DNA of 64,000 bases, from assembly GCA_037447655.1 (NCBI GenBank), contig JBBHKE010001835.1:1-64000 (forward strand), read 5' to 3'. Below the pieces are notes generated by a model, which did not search any database, was not told the origin of the DNA, and saw only the letters and a program-made list of their open reading frames with translations. Within the stretch, counting starts at the first letter, position 1. Every line of letters begins with the position of its first letter. This document shows, one piece after another, positions 44,678 through 57,052 of this stretch. This DNA is from Zygnema cylindricum. Lineage: Eukaryota > Streptophyta > Zygnematophyceae > Zygnematales > Zygnemataceae. The position numbers and the translations under genes are program-made.

Positions 44678-45435
44678 ACAGATTTGGCGGCTGTTCTCCA
44701 CAAATGCGCCCCATGTGATTAGTTACGCACCTCTTTCTCTAATCGGCAGGTGACTCTCTAGCCATTGCCCATAAAGGGATTGTTTTATCGCACGCTCAAG
44801 GATCTTGGCGGCCCGTGTCCCATTTTTCGGAGGGGGAAACAATACATCATGATAATGATTGAAAATTTCAGCAAATGGGTAGAGGTGGTTGCTCCTCCCT
44901 ATAAGACAACTAAATTGACCACTCTTGCTTTCGAAGAGCATGTCCTCATACGTTTTAGGCTCTTGCGGAGGTTCTTACGGACCAAGGTACGGAGTTCGGA
45001 GGGGAATTTCAAGAGATGGTGGATGAAGCTTTAATTGATTATTGCTGGACAAGTCTTGATCACCCTCAAGCCGACGGATTAGCGGAACGAGCTGTCCAGA
45101 CTTTCAAGCGGGCTCTTCGAAAGCATTGTTTAGAGAAATACATCTCCGCCTGGGACGAATCATTGGGCTATATCACCATGGGCTACCGGATGTCTGTTCA
45201 AGCTAGTTTGGCAAATTTTAGCTCTTATTACATTCTTTTTGGTCGAGCTCCCTTGCTCGGTTGGAATATTCATTAAGCGGCTAGGTTACCTTTGCCTCTA
45301 ATGTTTGACACCATATTTTTGGAAATACTAACTCGTCGTGCTTTGTTTTTCGCTCGTGAGAGGCCCATGGCTTTTGATATTTGCAGATTGCCCAACATCC
45401 AGATACTTTGCAATTTGCCACCACGCAAAGAGGTA

Positions 45436-45440
45436 GTTAC
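45436..45440. other. Target-site duplication GTTAC (left)
   Basis: GTTAC here and at 46871-46875 flank the solo LTR exactly. Confidence 0.9.
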
Positions 45441-46870
45441 TGTTGTTCTTTGGTCTAAAATAGACCGCAGAAGCCACCCAAACTATCATGCAAAAAGCTA
45501 AGCGAAGCTAGGCCAATGAACAATCATTTGAAATGCATCCTCCATTTAACATACATGCATACATAAATGCAATCCTTCATTCGCACACAGGCGGAGCAAT
45601 CATCCGTACACAGACGGAGCAAGCATCCATACACAGATGCATGAATAACATTTAGGGTTACATAAAAATCACAAAAAACCCTAAGACAAATGCATTAATA
45701 ATGCATATGAAACAAACATAAAATTAATTCATATAAATAATAATAAATGAATGCATCACACATAAATAAAGTATAATCAAATAATTGTATCACTTAAATG
45801 CATGACCTAATCGACAACCCTAAAAGTCTACATCTTCGGTCCCTACTTTTCTAACCAGCATTGATGATACTCCTAATAAAGCTCATTGCTATATATACAC
45901 TTGTGAGCTGTCAACAAATCACTAATTGTCACAATATCCAACATAACTTCCACTAAAATATAATATCCTATTAAGACAAAAATCCTAACTGGAAATTACA
46001 TAACTATCATTATATCCTATTTAACCATGATAACCTACTCTTAAGAATAACCTAATCGTAAGCGTACACCTGAAAGTCAAGCAATGGTAAGCGTACACTT
46101 GTTTGCAAATAGGACACACAAATTAAACTATCGAAACCCTCATTAGCCATATAAACATGATAATCAACTCTAATTAATTAATACAAATATGACAAACCAA
46201 TGTTGTTCCAAATATTTATAGGTACACAAAATCTTATGCTGAGTCATGGCGAATAAATCAACAGGACTTCGCGAATCTCGTCAAAGCATCCGGGACGTCC
46301 AAAAATAATTATCGTGTTATTGACGCGATTTCGTGTCCCCACTCTTTAAAAAATAACCGCGGCCTTTGTCCGCCGTCCGTAGCTCTTATTAGGCACCCTC
46401 GATGTTGCGCCACGTGGTCCCAAAGTCTTCTTGACGAAACGACGTCAAACCATCCAAATTTTTCCATACCACAATTTTGTTCCTCGTCATAAATGCGCCT
46501 GCCAAAAATAAGTACACCTGTCCCAAAAAGATTATATGTACCGGCGGTGTCTTTTTCCATGCATCCCACCTGTCGCATTATGTTCTTTACGTGCGACGTA
46601 CCATTTCATCTTCGTCGATTATCTCACGTCGGATCGCTTCGTGATCCGCGGTCCATTTCCCTTTACGCAAACCGTACTTTTGCCCATATTTCTTCGCTTC
46701 ACTTTGAAATCCAATACCATACGTTCCAATTTAATTCATACATTTTCTCCCCCACACATAAAAATAATCGAACCTCCACATTAGATTTTGTGAGTACTTA
46801 CGCATTAAAAATCGCGTCGACTACGCACGAAACGTCGCGTAGGCACGAAACTTACTTTTCCAAAACAACA
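45441..46870 (-). mobile_element. Solo LTR of the J family
   Basis: It is 1430 bp, inverted relative to element J, and matches 27675-29085 over its whole length. The termini are TGTTGTTTTGGAAAAG...GAACAACA on the minus strand. The 5-bp direct repeat GTTAC on both sides shows a normal integration followed by LTR-LTR recombination that removed the interior. The small open frames inside are not genes. Confidence 0.92.
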
Positions 46871-47320
46871 GTTACAAGCCTCAACAAAAATCTTACCGGG
46901 TCGGAGATTACGTTTATCTCCGAAGATAGTCTTTTGATACTTTGGACAAAGATGTTTCACCACACATTCTGCGTGTGGTGGAAATGGATGCTAACGTAAT
47001 GTTAGGTTTGAAGGGGGCGGATACAAGGATGATGCGAGAGCATTCGAAGAACTATGCACCTTGCTACTTACGTGATTTGTCACAAGATATGGACCCGATG
47101 CGGATGCCGATCACCGAGGCGACAGAGTGTACCATGTGTAAGGGAGCAAACGGCGAGACTTCAATGCTCATGTGCGACCATTGCAACCAAGGGTTTCACA
47201 TGGAGTGCTTTGTTCCTCCATTAGAGGTTGTGCCAGCTGGCCACTAGTTTTACCATGGTTGTCGTTAGCTGCCGGCAGTTTTGACTAGTTCCTCGCAGGT
47301 TAAGGAGCTGGGGGGAGGAA

Positions 47321-48579
47321 TTATGGGGTCCATCTCACTTAAGGGGAGTATTCTTCCCTTCTCATTTTTGTTATGTTCATGTTCATTGTTTCTCATGGTG
47401 TATATACTTTTTTCCCTCCATATTTGCTTTTGTTTGAATGATATGTTTGTAAGCATGACTTTGCAAGTTATGATGCATGATTTTCTTGCTTTTCTCTCAA
47501 GCACGACAACTGTCATGCCGCATGGTATCGGCTGCACGCGGGCACGATGTTTTTCGTGCGCGCACGATATTTCACACGCACCCAGGATATTGTGCACGCG
47601 CGCGTGATATTCGGCGCGCTCGCACGATATCATGCATGCTTGCACGCTATTTTGGCACCCATGTATGAGTTTCATTTGCACCTGCGATTTTGCGCCGGTT
47701 CACTTGTTTGTGACGCGTACGCGATTCGCGTACACGTCTGATTAAATACATACTTATTTTTTGCGTACTTTTTGTTTTATTTCATTTTGTAGTTACGCGA
47801 TTTCGGAGGTACTCTTACAAATATCGTTTGGGCGGCCTAGGAATCGCGATTTCACGCTTATCGTTAGCGGCGCTTCAATGTACTTCATTTTATTAATTCG
47901 CGAACACATATAGGTTCGCGCATACATGTGGTTAGGGAGGGTTTTTACCCTCGGATGGTGGATTTTGTCAAACGTACGGCAAACGATGTTGGCTTTCTAT
48001 TGGCCAACATCTTAAGTAGTTTCCTTCATTTAAAGTAGACTAGACCTAGGCTAGTTTTGTGCTAGGCTTAGCTTAGTCTTACTTAGGCTAACTCTCAGAC
48101 TTAGAGCATTTAGTTTTCAGACAAGAATTTTCTCTTGGCGGCGGAGCTGTTTTTTTGCTTACTCTTTGCCACCGATTGCTCACTTTTTTCTTTTCTTCTT
48201 GTTAGCTAGTGATAGATGCAAGTTAGCGTACGGGTTTTTCTCTCCTTTTGTTTTGCCTCGTTTTTAATCCACACGGCTTCGGCCAAGTCCAAAAGGTTTC
48301 CCTCCAAATTTGTCTTTTTAGCGATTGGTGGAGTGGAGGCTTGAGGCGTGGCATCTTCTATTGGGCTGAGCCGTTCTCTGGACAGCTGGACGGTTTGTTT
48401 GAGTGTATTTGTTTGTGTAGCATTTTGTTTGTCTTGGAAAAGTGCCATTTTTACCGAATCCGAATTTCTTGGTTTGGTTGAGAGTGTTTATTTTGCATCG
48501 TTCCTTTCCTTTTAGATAAATCTTGTAAAGATTACGTTGAAGACCCGAGAGCCTAGTGGCTACCTCATGGCTTAGTAAA
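47321..48579 (+). repeat. Probable LTR of the gypsy element
   Basis: It follows a purine tract GGAGCTGGGGGGAGGAA and begins TTATGGGGTCCATCTCACTT. The same start, TTATGGGGTCCATCTCATTC, recurs at 48580, so one unit is 1259 bp. A degenerate repeat of about 28 bp (GCACGCGNNCACGATATT) lies at 47520-47660. The gene-free stretch 47700-48570 has no other signal. Confidence 0.6.
47520..47660. repeat. About 28-bp GC-rich minisatellite
   Basis: CACGATATT-type cores separated by alternating purine-pyrimidine GTGCGCGC/GCACGCGC sequence repeat about five times. The alternation would favour Z-DNA or hairpins. Confidence 0.6.
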
Positions 48580-48784
48580 TTATGGGGTCCATCTCATTCA
48601 AGGGGAGTATTCTTTCCTTCTGATTTTGTTATATTCATGTTCGTTGTTTCTCATGGTGTATATACTTTTTGCCCTCCATATTCGCTTTCGTTTGTATAAC
48701 ATGTTTGTAAGCATGACTTTGCTGGTTATGATGCATGATTTCCTTGCTTTTCTCTCATGCACAACGAATGGTTATAACTTATTC
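48580..48784 (+). repeat. Second, truncated copy of the gypsy LTR start
   Basis: It repeats 47321-47520 with about 10 percent differences (AAGGGGAGTATTCTT, CATGGTGTATATACTTTTT, GTAAGCATGACTTTGC) and stops at the junction with copia fragment K. Confidence 0.65.
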
Positions 48785-50702
48785 AGATTTATCCAGATTG
48801 GTGAGAAACTCATCTAGTTTTTTATTCCATTGTTTGGGAGCCTACTTTAGACCATATAATGATTTTATGAGTCTGCAAACTTTGCTCTCCCCTCCTTCCT
48901 CTACAAACTCCTCTGGTTGCCGCATGAAAATTTCTTCCTCTAGCTCACCATTGAGAAAGGCGGTCTTAATATCAATATGGTGTATTTTTGTTGAAAAAAG
49001 GTTGTTTATATTCTATCTTTTTTGGTCTACGGTTATTATATAGTTCTCATACTTGTCGTAGTCATTGAGAACACGCACGCAGCCATGGTTGTCTCACAAT
49101 CCGATAAGAAGACAGGTAGAAGACAAAGCCCCTGCAAAAGATAACCTACCAACAACACGAATTGATTTTGTGACCTTTATCCAATAGGTCTTAATGAAGA
49201 GTTACGTATATTCTATGTGATAAATAGTTAAATAGTGGCGCGACGACACATACGAAACAAAATGAAAGTGAAACGTACAACACCGCACAAAATACTTTAC
49301 CATACGAAACAACATTTAATTTTCAACAAACAAAATCAAATGTCGTTCGCGATCGACACCTCACAAAGGAGCCAAAATTCCGGAGTGGACATTTGGCGGT
49401 TTGCAAGCCAATGTCGGCGGGTGACACGTGGCGCTTTATGGTTGGACAACGGCTATTTCGAGGGGAGCAACTATGGCTCAGGAACAGACACAGGTCCGCG
49501 GAGCGGCATTGCAGTACTATGGTCGTACAAGAAGTACAATGGTACTTGTACCTTCTTGTACCTTACAGTCATTTGATTAGTTAGGGTACACTAGTAGTAG
49601 GTTAAGTGAGGGAGCTTAGGACTTAGAAAAAATCAAGGTAGCCGCCTCTCTCCTAGAGTTCTTCAGTTTTTACAGGCCATCTTTGGCCGACCAAAACTTA
49701 ATGCTTCGGTGAGCAATTTTAATGATTATTTTTGATGTACAGTCAAGGGAGTCCAAGCTACATAGGGGTGTAGTCGGTCAGATTTTTTTAAAGCCAGGGT
49801 GGCTCTTATTCATTGCCAAAGTCAAAAGTGAAAATATTATCTTAGAGGCTTCATATAAGATAGACATTTTGTGGACCAATGGAGGTTACAAAATTACAAT
49901 TTCCATGTCTTTCGCTCCCGTTAGACTGAACAGAATCCTTACTTATTAGAACTGAACAACTGGAGCAAAAGTCTCCTCATAGTCTATCCCCTCTTTTGGT
50001 TAAACCCCTTTGCTACCAATCGGGCCTTATATTTTTCAATGGTATTATCCGGGTTTAGTTTTAATTTAAACACCCATTTGCACCCAATCATTTTTTGTCC
50101 AGAGGACACTCCACTAGTTCCCAAGTATCTGCTTCCATGATCGAGGCCATCTCATCATTTATGGCTCTAACCCTTTTGTCATTCTCCAAACTGTTCAATT
50201 TCTTCGAGTACGACTAAGTCTCATCAGGGTGAGTCAGCTTAGTTACCTTCTGAGCGGCCTATTTTTTGTATCGATTTGGTGCTTTTTCGTCTTTCCTCAA
50301 AATCCAAAGCTGGAATGGAGGAAAGTCTAGGATTTCTCCTCACTGTCTCATCGACTCCCCTATTGCTGGGAGCCTGTTCCCGCTTCTCCTCTTTTGTATC
50401 CTCGCAGTGCATAGAGATATGGGGAGTTTCCGGTATATCTCCCTATCTTAGATCTCTTGTGAATCTTCAATCACTTTTTCACTAACATCCCTTCCGGGAT
50501 GATCTGAGTCCTCCTCACTCTAACACTCAAAACTTATTCTTATCTTCTTGGTGTATTTGAAGGGATCAAATGACTTCCCTTCATTCATGACAACTAGGTG
50601 TTTTACCAGAATGATATCTTGTTTAGCTAAGTCATAGACTTTATATCCCTTGACATCGTGATCATATCCCACATATTATCCAGGTTTCTTTTAAGCATTT
50701 AG
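48785..50702 (-). pseudogene. Copia fragment K (A family), interrupted by a solo LTR
   Basis: The minus-strand order is: end of integrase/linker (VYDLAKQDIILVKHLV and FDPFKYTKKIRIS, 50700-50500), a linker with stops, RT N-terminus ([13 protein letters not shown] near 50050), then after the solo LTR the RT segment with EEIFMRQPEEF (48985-48785). It is truncated at both ends, by the gypsy LTR junction on the left and element D on the right. Confidence 0.8.
48989..49898 (+). mobile_element. Solo LTR of the A family in fragment K
   Basis: It is 910 bp, from TGTTGAAAAAAGG to AAAATTACA. The flanks ATTTT (48984-48988) and ATTTC (49899-49903) are a near-perfect 5-bp target duplication, and the RT codons of K continue across it. 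ATG at 49879 is exactly 20 nt before the LTR end. Confidence 0.82.
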
Positions 50703-52550
50703 TGAAGGAAAAGCTATTGAAAGGACTCTTCAAAATATCTTATTTGTGCCTGACTTTAAGAAAAAAAAAATTTCTACGTCGTTGGTAGACAGTAAAGGCT
50801 TTGAGGTTAATTTGAAAAATGGTCGGCAGGTTGTTAGCAAAAATGGCAAGGTTGCAGTTACAGGTACTAAAGATAATAGCAAGATTTACCGCATGGATAT
50901 GGCTAATACCAAGGAGAATGATGTTATGTACTCTAGTGTTTTGCACTCAGATGAGTTGTGGCATAAAAGATTAGGCCATGTAAACTATGATAGTTTGAGA
51001 AAAATGGTCCTGGCTGGAAAAATAGAGGGTGTATCAATCACACATGAGCCGGTCAAAACTTGTGATGGCTGCGCTTTGGGCAAAGTCCACAGATTGCCAT
51101 TTGCTAAAGAGTTTGAGCATCGGTCAACGAAACTTTTACAACAAATTCACTCTGATGTTTTTGGTCTTGCGAAGGTTCCATCTGCAGGGGGGATGAAATA
51201 TATGGTCACCTTCACAGATGATTTCTCCACGTTTACCAAAGTTTACTTCATGAAGGAGAAGAGTGAAGTGTTTGGTCACTTCAAACACTATAAAACATGG
51301 GTTGAAAAACTTCATAATTCACCTATTTTGCAGCTTAGGTCGGACAATGGTGGTGAATATACATCGAAAGAATTTGAAACCTTTTTACTCGAGGAAGGTA
51401 TTATTCATCTATTGACTGTTCCATATTCACCGGAACAAAAAGGGGTGTCGGAAAGACTAAATAGAACTCTCACGGAGAGCTCTAGGTCGATGCTTGCAGA
51501 TAAAAATGTGGATCCGAAATTTTGGGCTGAGGCTCTAAATTGTGCAGTTTATATTAAAAATAGGATAGGATCCAGATCGGTAGACACTACTTCTTACGAG
51601 ATCTGGACTGGTAGCAAACCAGATGTTAGCCATTTCAAAGTCTTTGGTAGTCAATGCTTTATATTGGATACGTCTACAAATAGGTGGAAAATGGAACCAA
51701 AGGGACTACCAAGTATTATGTTAGGATATGATGATCACTCAAAAGGTTATAGAGTCTTTGTGTTTGACAGGCACAAAATAGTTGTAGCAAAGAACATCAT
51801 TGTTAAAGATGAACTAGACTCCATAGATTTATTCCAAATGACAGAGCAGCAAAATCAGCAAAAGGTACAGGAATATGTCATTTTAGATTGCTTGCAAGAA
51901 AATGTCCCAATGATGCAACATTCTCCGGTAGTGACTCCGGAGTCCGTATCTCTCCAAGTTCCTCAACAACTTCAGGTCTAATCGGACCAACAACAGTTAG
52001 TACACACAGATCGCAACCAACGCAATCAGTGCAATGCGCGGCATCCGACGATCTCAGCCTCAGAATTTTTGGGGGGAAGAAGATCCAGTAGCCGCTTGCA
52101 AGCAAGTTCTCACTTTGCCTACTCGAAAGCCTCAAGGGAGCCTTTGACCATTCAAGAGGCCTTCTCATCACCACAACGGAATCACTGGATCGAGGCGGCA
52201 AACAACGAAATGAAGTCTATCATGGAGGCTCAAACATGGGAGCTTGTGGACCTTCCTCCGGACCGAAAAGAGATTAGCAACAAATGGGTATTCAAGGTGA
52301 AGTTAAATCCCGATAACACCATTGAACGTTATAAGGCCAGACTTGTGTCAAAGGGGTATAATCAAAAAGAAGGAATGGATTTTGAAGAAACATTTTCTTC
52401 GGTTGTAAGATTTGTGACAGTTAGGATTTTGCTGTCCCTAGCTGCTATAGAAGATATGGAAATACATCAGATGGATGTAAAGACGACCTTTTTGCACGGA
52501 GAACAAGAAGAGACCATTTACATGCACTAGTCTGAAAAGTATGTGGAACA
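50703..52550 (+). pseudogene. Copia fragment D (C lineage)
   Basis: The first part is an open frame of over 410 codons covering the end of the protease (FVPDFKKKKISTSLVDSKG), GAG-pre-integrase (ELWHKRLGHVNYDSL) and integrase with CDGCALGK, HSDVFG, RSDNGGEY and an intact Glu (GVSERLNR), then to VKDELDSIDLFQMTE. A TAA at 51979 and a frameshift precede the RT start (WELVDLPPDRKEISNKWVFK, KARLVSKGYNQKEG, DVKTTFLHGE). The RT ends abruptly at 52550, where the LTR of element E begins. The 5' LTR, gag and most of RT are missing. It is the most intact integrase in the window. Confidence 0.88.
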
Positions 52551-53596
52551 TGAAACTTTGAGAGTCCTCAAAGTGGACAGCTTCCAAGAAACCTCTAGGA
52601 TAACCGTGACCCCTTTGTGTTTCAGCAAGAAAAACTGCTATCCTGGCAGACAAGAACTCTGACCAACTCCACCCTTGTGAAGGCAAGACTCCTTTGAGTG
52701 GATAGCAAAAAAAATCTCTGAATTTGCTCCCATGAGCAGTAAGTTATGGAGGGTCAAAGTTGACCTTTTGTACACAAGCTCTCTGGGAGAGAGGGTCCTA
52801 TCTCCTAATTTTTCTAAGTCCTATCTCTCTCACAGACTCCATCTACTGATGTATGGAGCCAATCAGATTACTCCTCCGTACACAAAAGTTCAGCTGCCGG
52901 TGTACTTTCTGTACGAACATTGAATGACATGCCCTAAATGTCGACACGTGGTATATCCAGATTTGCTCCCTTAATCCTCGGAGATGCCGCGATCTAATGT
53001 CAGTCCGCCACGTGTCATCTGATGTGGCGATGATCAAAAATCGCCAAAATTCTCTTCCACGATCTCGGCGTTTAATTTCGGCCGTCCGATTAAATTCACA
53101 TTTAATCGTAGCCGTTATAAATACATGTGTGGTATTTGTTTCGCTAAAGAAAAAAATGCGCGGTATTCGTTTCTTATCTGTACCGTAATCCGTACTTTTA
53201 CATTACTGGATCTATGTCTCTCGTAAAACTATTTTGGTTAAATGACTATCCTACATTTTAATGTTTAATTAATTATCAAACCCTACACTACGTAACACTA
53301 TCTAGACTTAACGGTTAAAGCTACCGGCTACAGAATGTTTACCGACCGGCATGTTTCAGGATCAAATCTTGGAGCTGTCACATATAATTTGAGTAAATAA
53401 ACCCCTACTAATATTTATATCCCGTAAACCTCTGGATAGCCTAGGTAGCCATGGCTCTAGCTTCCTCTCCAATTTCTCAGTGACTGCGACAAGTTTGAGA
53501 GTTTGGAGAGAGAAGTTAGAGGTAGACTGCCTCGACTTTTTTCAATATTTCTATTCAAACCTAGAAAATACTTTAAAAACACCATTAATATCTACA
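52551..53596 (-). repeat. 3' LTR of element E (A family)
   Basis: It is the inverse of the element A LTRs, with the same GACACGTG, tRNA-like and GGAGAGAG segments. The polypurine tract (minus strand AAGGGGAG) adjoins at 53597. It abuts the truncated element D. Confidence 0.82.
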
Positions 53597-56500
53597 CTCC
53601 CCTTATTTTCTAGTTAATCTTTAATTTTAGGCCACACTTCTCCTTGCATAAAATTAGCTTAGGGGAAGGCACACGTTTGGTCATCATATCTGCTACCATC
53701 TCACTATGTGGTCAGTACTCTAAAGTGATTATTTTATTTTCTACTTTCTCTCTTACAAAGCTGAGTCTAATGTCCATGTGTTTGGCTTTAAAATGATGTT
53801 TAGGATTGGAAGAAATAGCGATTGCTGCCTGATTATCACAAAATATTTTTTGCACACTACTCTTAAGGTGACCAAGCTCACCAAACAAAGACTTGACCCA
53901 CATCAATTCTTTTACAGCAGAGCAAGAGGCCATATACTCAGCCTCCATGGTGGACTGAGCAATATCATTTTTCTGTTTGCTACTCCAACAGTAAGCCCCA
54001 TCACCCACATATAATACATATCCAGAAGTGCATCTCCTCATCGGAGCATCACCATAACTGGCATCACTCCAAGTAGTGATGTATGTATTCTCCCCACCCA
54101 AATGCAACCATAGATCCCTAGTTCCTATCAAATATCTAAGGACTCTTTTAGCTGCCTCCCAATCCCTCTTAGTGGGAGCATTTAGACTTCTACTCAGCAC
54201 TCCTACAGCTGCAGCTAAATCCGGCCGGGTACAATTCATAAAATAGATTAGACTTCCCACTACTTGCCTGTAAGGAATAGTCTGCATGAACTTCTGTTTT
54301 TCAGGAGATAATTCCTCGTCTAAGACTATGACTCCTTCTTCCTCACTCCCCTCACTTCCCTTCTTCAACTCTATTGGAGTTGTACAACTATTAGCTTTAT
54401 TATCTAAAAATTTTCAAGCATGTTCCCTATTGCTTCCTTTTGAGTCAGTCTTATAGTTTTCCTTTTTCCGTCTCTCTCTACTTGAATTTCCAAAATATAT
54501 TTTGCTTCTCCCATATTATTCATTTAAAATCTCCCCTTAAGATTGGTTTTCAGTTTATTAATTTTTTCCATTGATTTACTTAAAACAAGCAAATCATCAA
54601 CATAAATTGCAATAAATATAAAACCTTCCTCATCTTCGAAAACATAGATTGAGTGATCTAAGCTGATCTGGATATATCCCAGACCGGTAAGAAACTCATG
54701 AAGCTTCTTATTCCACTGTCGAGGCGCGTGCTTGAAACCAGAAAGAGATTTAATCATCCGGCATACCTTACTCTCCTCTCCTTCCTCCAGAAACCCTTCG
54801 GGTTGTTGCATGAAGATCTCCTCTTCCAATTCTCCATACAAAAAGGTTGTTTTGATGTCCATCTAGTGCACTTCAATGTCTTCTGCTGCTGATAGATTGA
54901 GAAGTTTGCGGACGGAGGGAAATATGACGACCGGGGCAAAGGTTTCCTCATAGTCACTTCCCTCCTTATGTGTAAATCCCTTTGCCACTAATCTAGCCTT
55001 GTAAAGCTCGATAGTGTTATCTGGGTTCAGTTTTAATTTAAAAACCCACTTACAACCGATTGGTTTTCGGTTAGGTGGAAAATCCACCAGCTCCCAAGTA
55101 TCGGCTGACATAATTGAGGCCATCTCCTCATTGATGGCTGTCTTCCAGGGGTATCTTTCTGGACAAGTCATCGCCTCTCCATAAGTCTGAGGTTCATCTT
55201 GATGAGATAGTTTTGTTACCTTGTTATTAACCTGTTTTTCTTGCAATCTTTTGCTACTTCTCCTCCCCCCCTCAAAATCTGAGGCCGGAATAGATGGTTC
55301 TCGTGGATTCTTTCGAACAATCTCGGCTTCTCCCCTATCCCTTGATTCCGAATCAATTTCCACCACGTCTTCCGCTTCGGGTAGAGTTCTCACTGGTGTT
55401 TCCACAGCCGATTCCCTTTTAGGTTTGATTTGTACCTGCAAGAATGTCATCTTCTCTAAAACCTAGATAGTTAGGAAGCTCAAAGTCATTGGAAGATTTT
55501 GACTCATATCTGATTTTTACTGACTTTGTATATTTGAAGGGATCCATAGACTTTCCTTCCTCCATAACTACTAGTTCCTTTACTAAGATAAAATCTTCCA
55601 TTTTTAGATCCTAAACTCTATATCGTTTAACATCCTCATCATATCCTAATAAGTATCTTGGTTTTCCTTTTGGATCTAGCTTCCAATTAGACCAATCTGT
55701 ATCTAGACTGAAAACTTGACTAACGAAAACCTTTAAGTGAGATATGTCTTGTTTTCGACCTGTCTATCTCTCATAAGGTGTTGATCTTTTATAGCTGAAA
55801 TAAGAACTCTATTTTTGAGGTAATTAGCACAGTTCATTGATTCTGCCCAAAACCTTTTTCCTATCTTCTTATCTGACAACATACTTCTAGCACTATCACT
55901 TAGTGTTCTATTTAACCTTTCAGCTACCCCATTCTGTTCCGGGTTTTGTGGAACTGTCTTTTGGTGTTGGACCCCATCTTCCCTCATAAAATCCTCAAAC
56001 TAGTTAGAAGTATACTCTCCACCATTGTCACTCCTTATTCTCTTGATTGGAGTTTCATGGAGTTTTTCGCTCCATGCTTTATATTGTCTAAAACAATCCT
56101 GAGCTTCGGACTTGTTTTTCAAAAAATACACCAGGGAATACCGAGACCAATCATTAGTGATAGTCATCATAAATCTCTTCCGCTCCGGTGAGGGCACTTT
56201 AGGCGGTCCCCAAATATCTGTGTGTACTAGATCTATAATTTTTTCTCCCTTATAGGTGGCTGTTTTAGGAAAGGGGAATTTGTGTGCTTTACCTTGAGCA
56301 CAACCACTTCAATCACTTATATTATCACTCTCACTGAACAGAATCCCTTCCACAACTCGCATCTTTTTCATCTCTCTTAACTTTTCTAGATTGACATGCC
56401 CAAGCCTCTTATGCCACATCATAATATCATGAACACCAGCATACTAAATTTTCTTCGTTTCATTACTTAAAATCAGCCTAAACATCCCATGGCTACCTTT

Positions 56501-57052
56501 CTCAGCAATAAAATAGACATCCTCCTCAAAACTAGCAGTAAAGACTCCTTCCCTAATGCTAGTAAAAAAACCGTTATCATCTAATACAGATGTAGAGATG
56601 GGGTTTTTGTTCAGCTTTGGAATAAACAATACATCGGAGAATGTTACTATGGATGTCTTTCCTTCTACTAACACTTTCAGATCCACTGATCCTACAAGAG
56701 TAGTGGTGACTATCCTCCCATCCCCGTACTCTATCTCTACGTTGGGAATCTTTCTTATCTTAGTGAACAGGAGCATATCCTTACACATGTGCATGGAGGC
56801 ACCTGAATCTATAATCCAGCCTGCTTCACCTTTCAATCCACTGTAAGCACATTTCTGCCTTCGTGGAATTTCGACCTCGTTTGTCGCCTCTAACTCCTCA
56901 TCCAAAAGGAGCTCATCGTCCTCGTCGTTGGAATCCGCCTCATGTACCTGTGTCACAAGGGCCTTTTTCTTTCCTCTCAAGGTACCACCAGTCTGCCCCT
57001 CTTTTAACCGAAGCTTGGTTAGCTTAGTGCACTCTGCCATATAGTGCCCCGA
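53597..57052 (-). pseudogene. Copia element E, 3' LTR to zinc-knuckle region
   Basis: Minus-strand order is: zinc knuckle remnant SGHYMAECTKL (57050), protease DSGASMHM near 56800, GAG-pre-integrase, integrase with SDNGGEY and an intact GVAERLNR, RT 55450-54524 (IYVDDLLVLS, with a stop in VH*MDIKTTF) and RNase H 54368-53712 (MEAEYMASC, KAKHMDIRLSFV). At 57052 it is fused to element F's integrase. The original gag and 5' LTR are absent. Confidence 0.85.

Larger units (their letters stand above)
44680..47275 (+). pseudogene. Ty3/gypsy integrase with C-terminal PHD finger, split by a solo LTR
   Basis: The integrase core is recognisable: LKDLGGPCP (first Asp), RGKQYIMIMIENFSKWVE, TDQGTEFGGEF (second Asp, after a frameshift near 44965) and HPQADGLAERAVQT (Glu). 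It continues as WDESLGYITMGYR and a stop-containing segment to 45435, where a solo J-type LTR interrupts. After it the same frame resumes with VGDYVYLR, PHILRVVEMDANVMLGLKG and a PHD-type C4HC3 array (CTMC, MCDHC, GFHMEC). The array then meets a TAG where Trp is expected, and Tyr in place of the next Cys. Gag, RT and the integrase zinc-binding domain are missing. Confidence 0.8.

Noticed and set aside
46493-46999. 168-codon plus-strand frame
   Set aside because: It lies mostly inside the solo J LTR on the opposite strand and crosses its boundary. It has no protein similarity I recognise.
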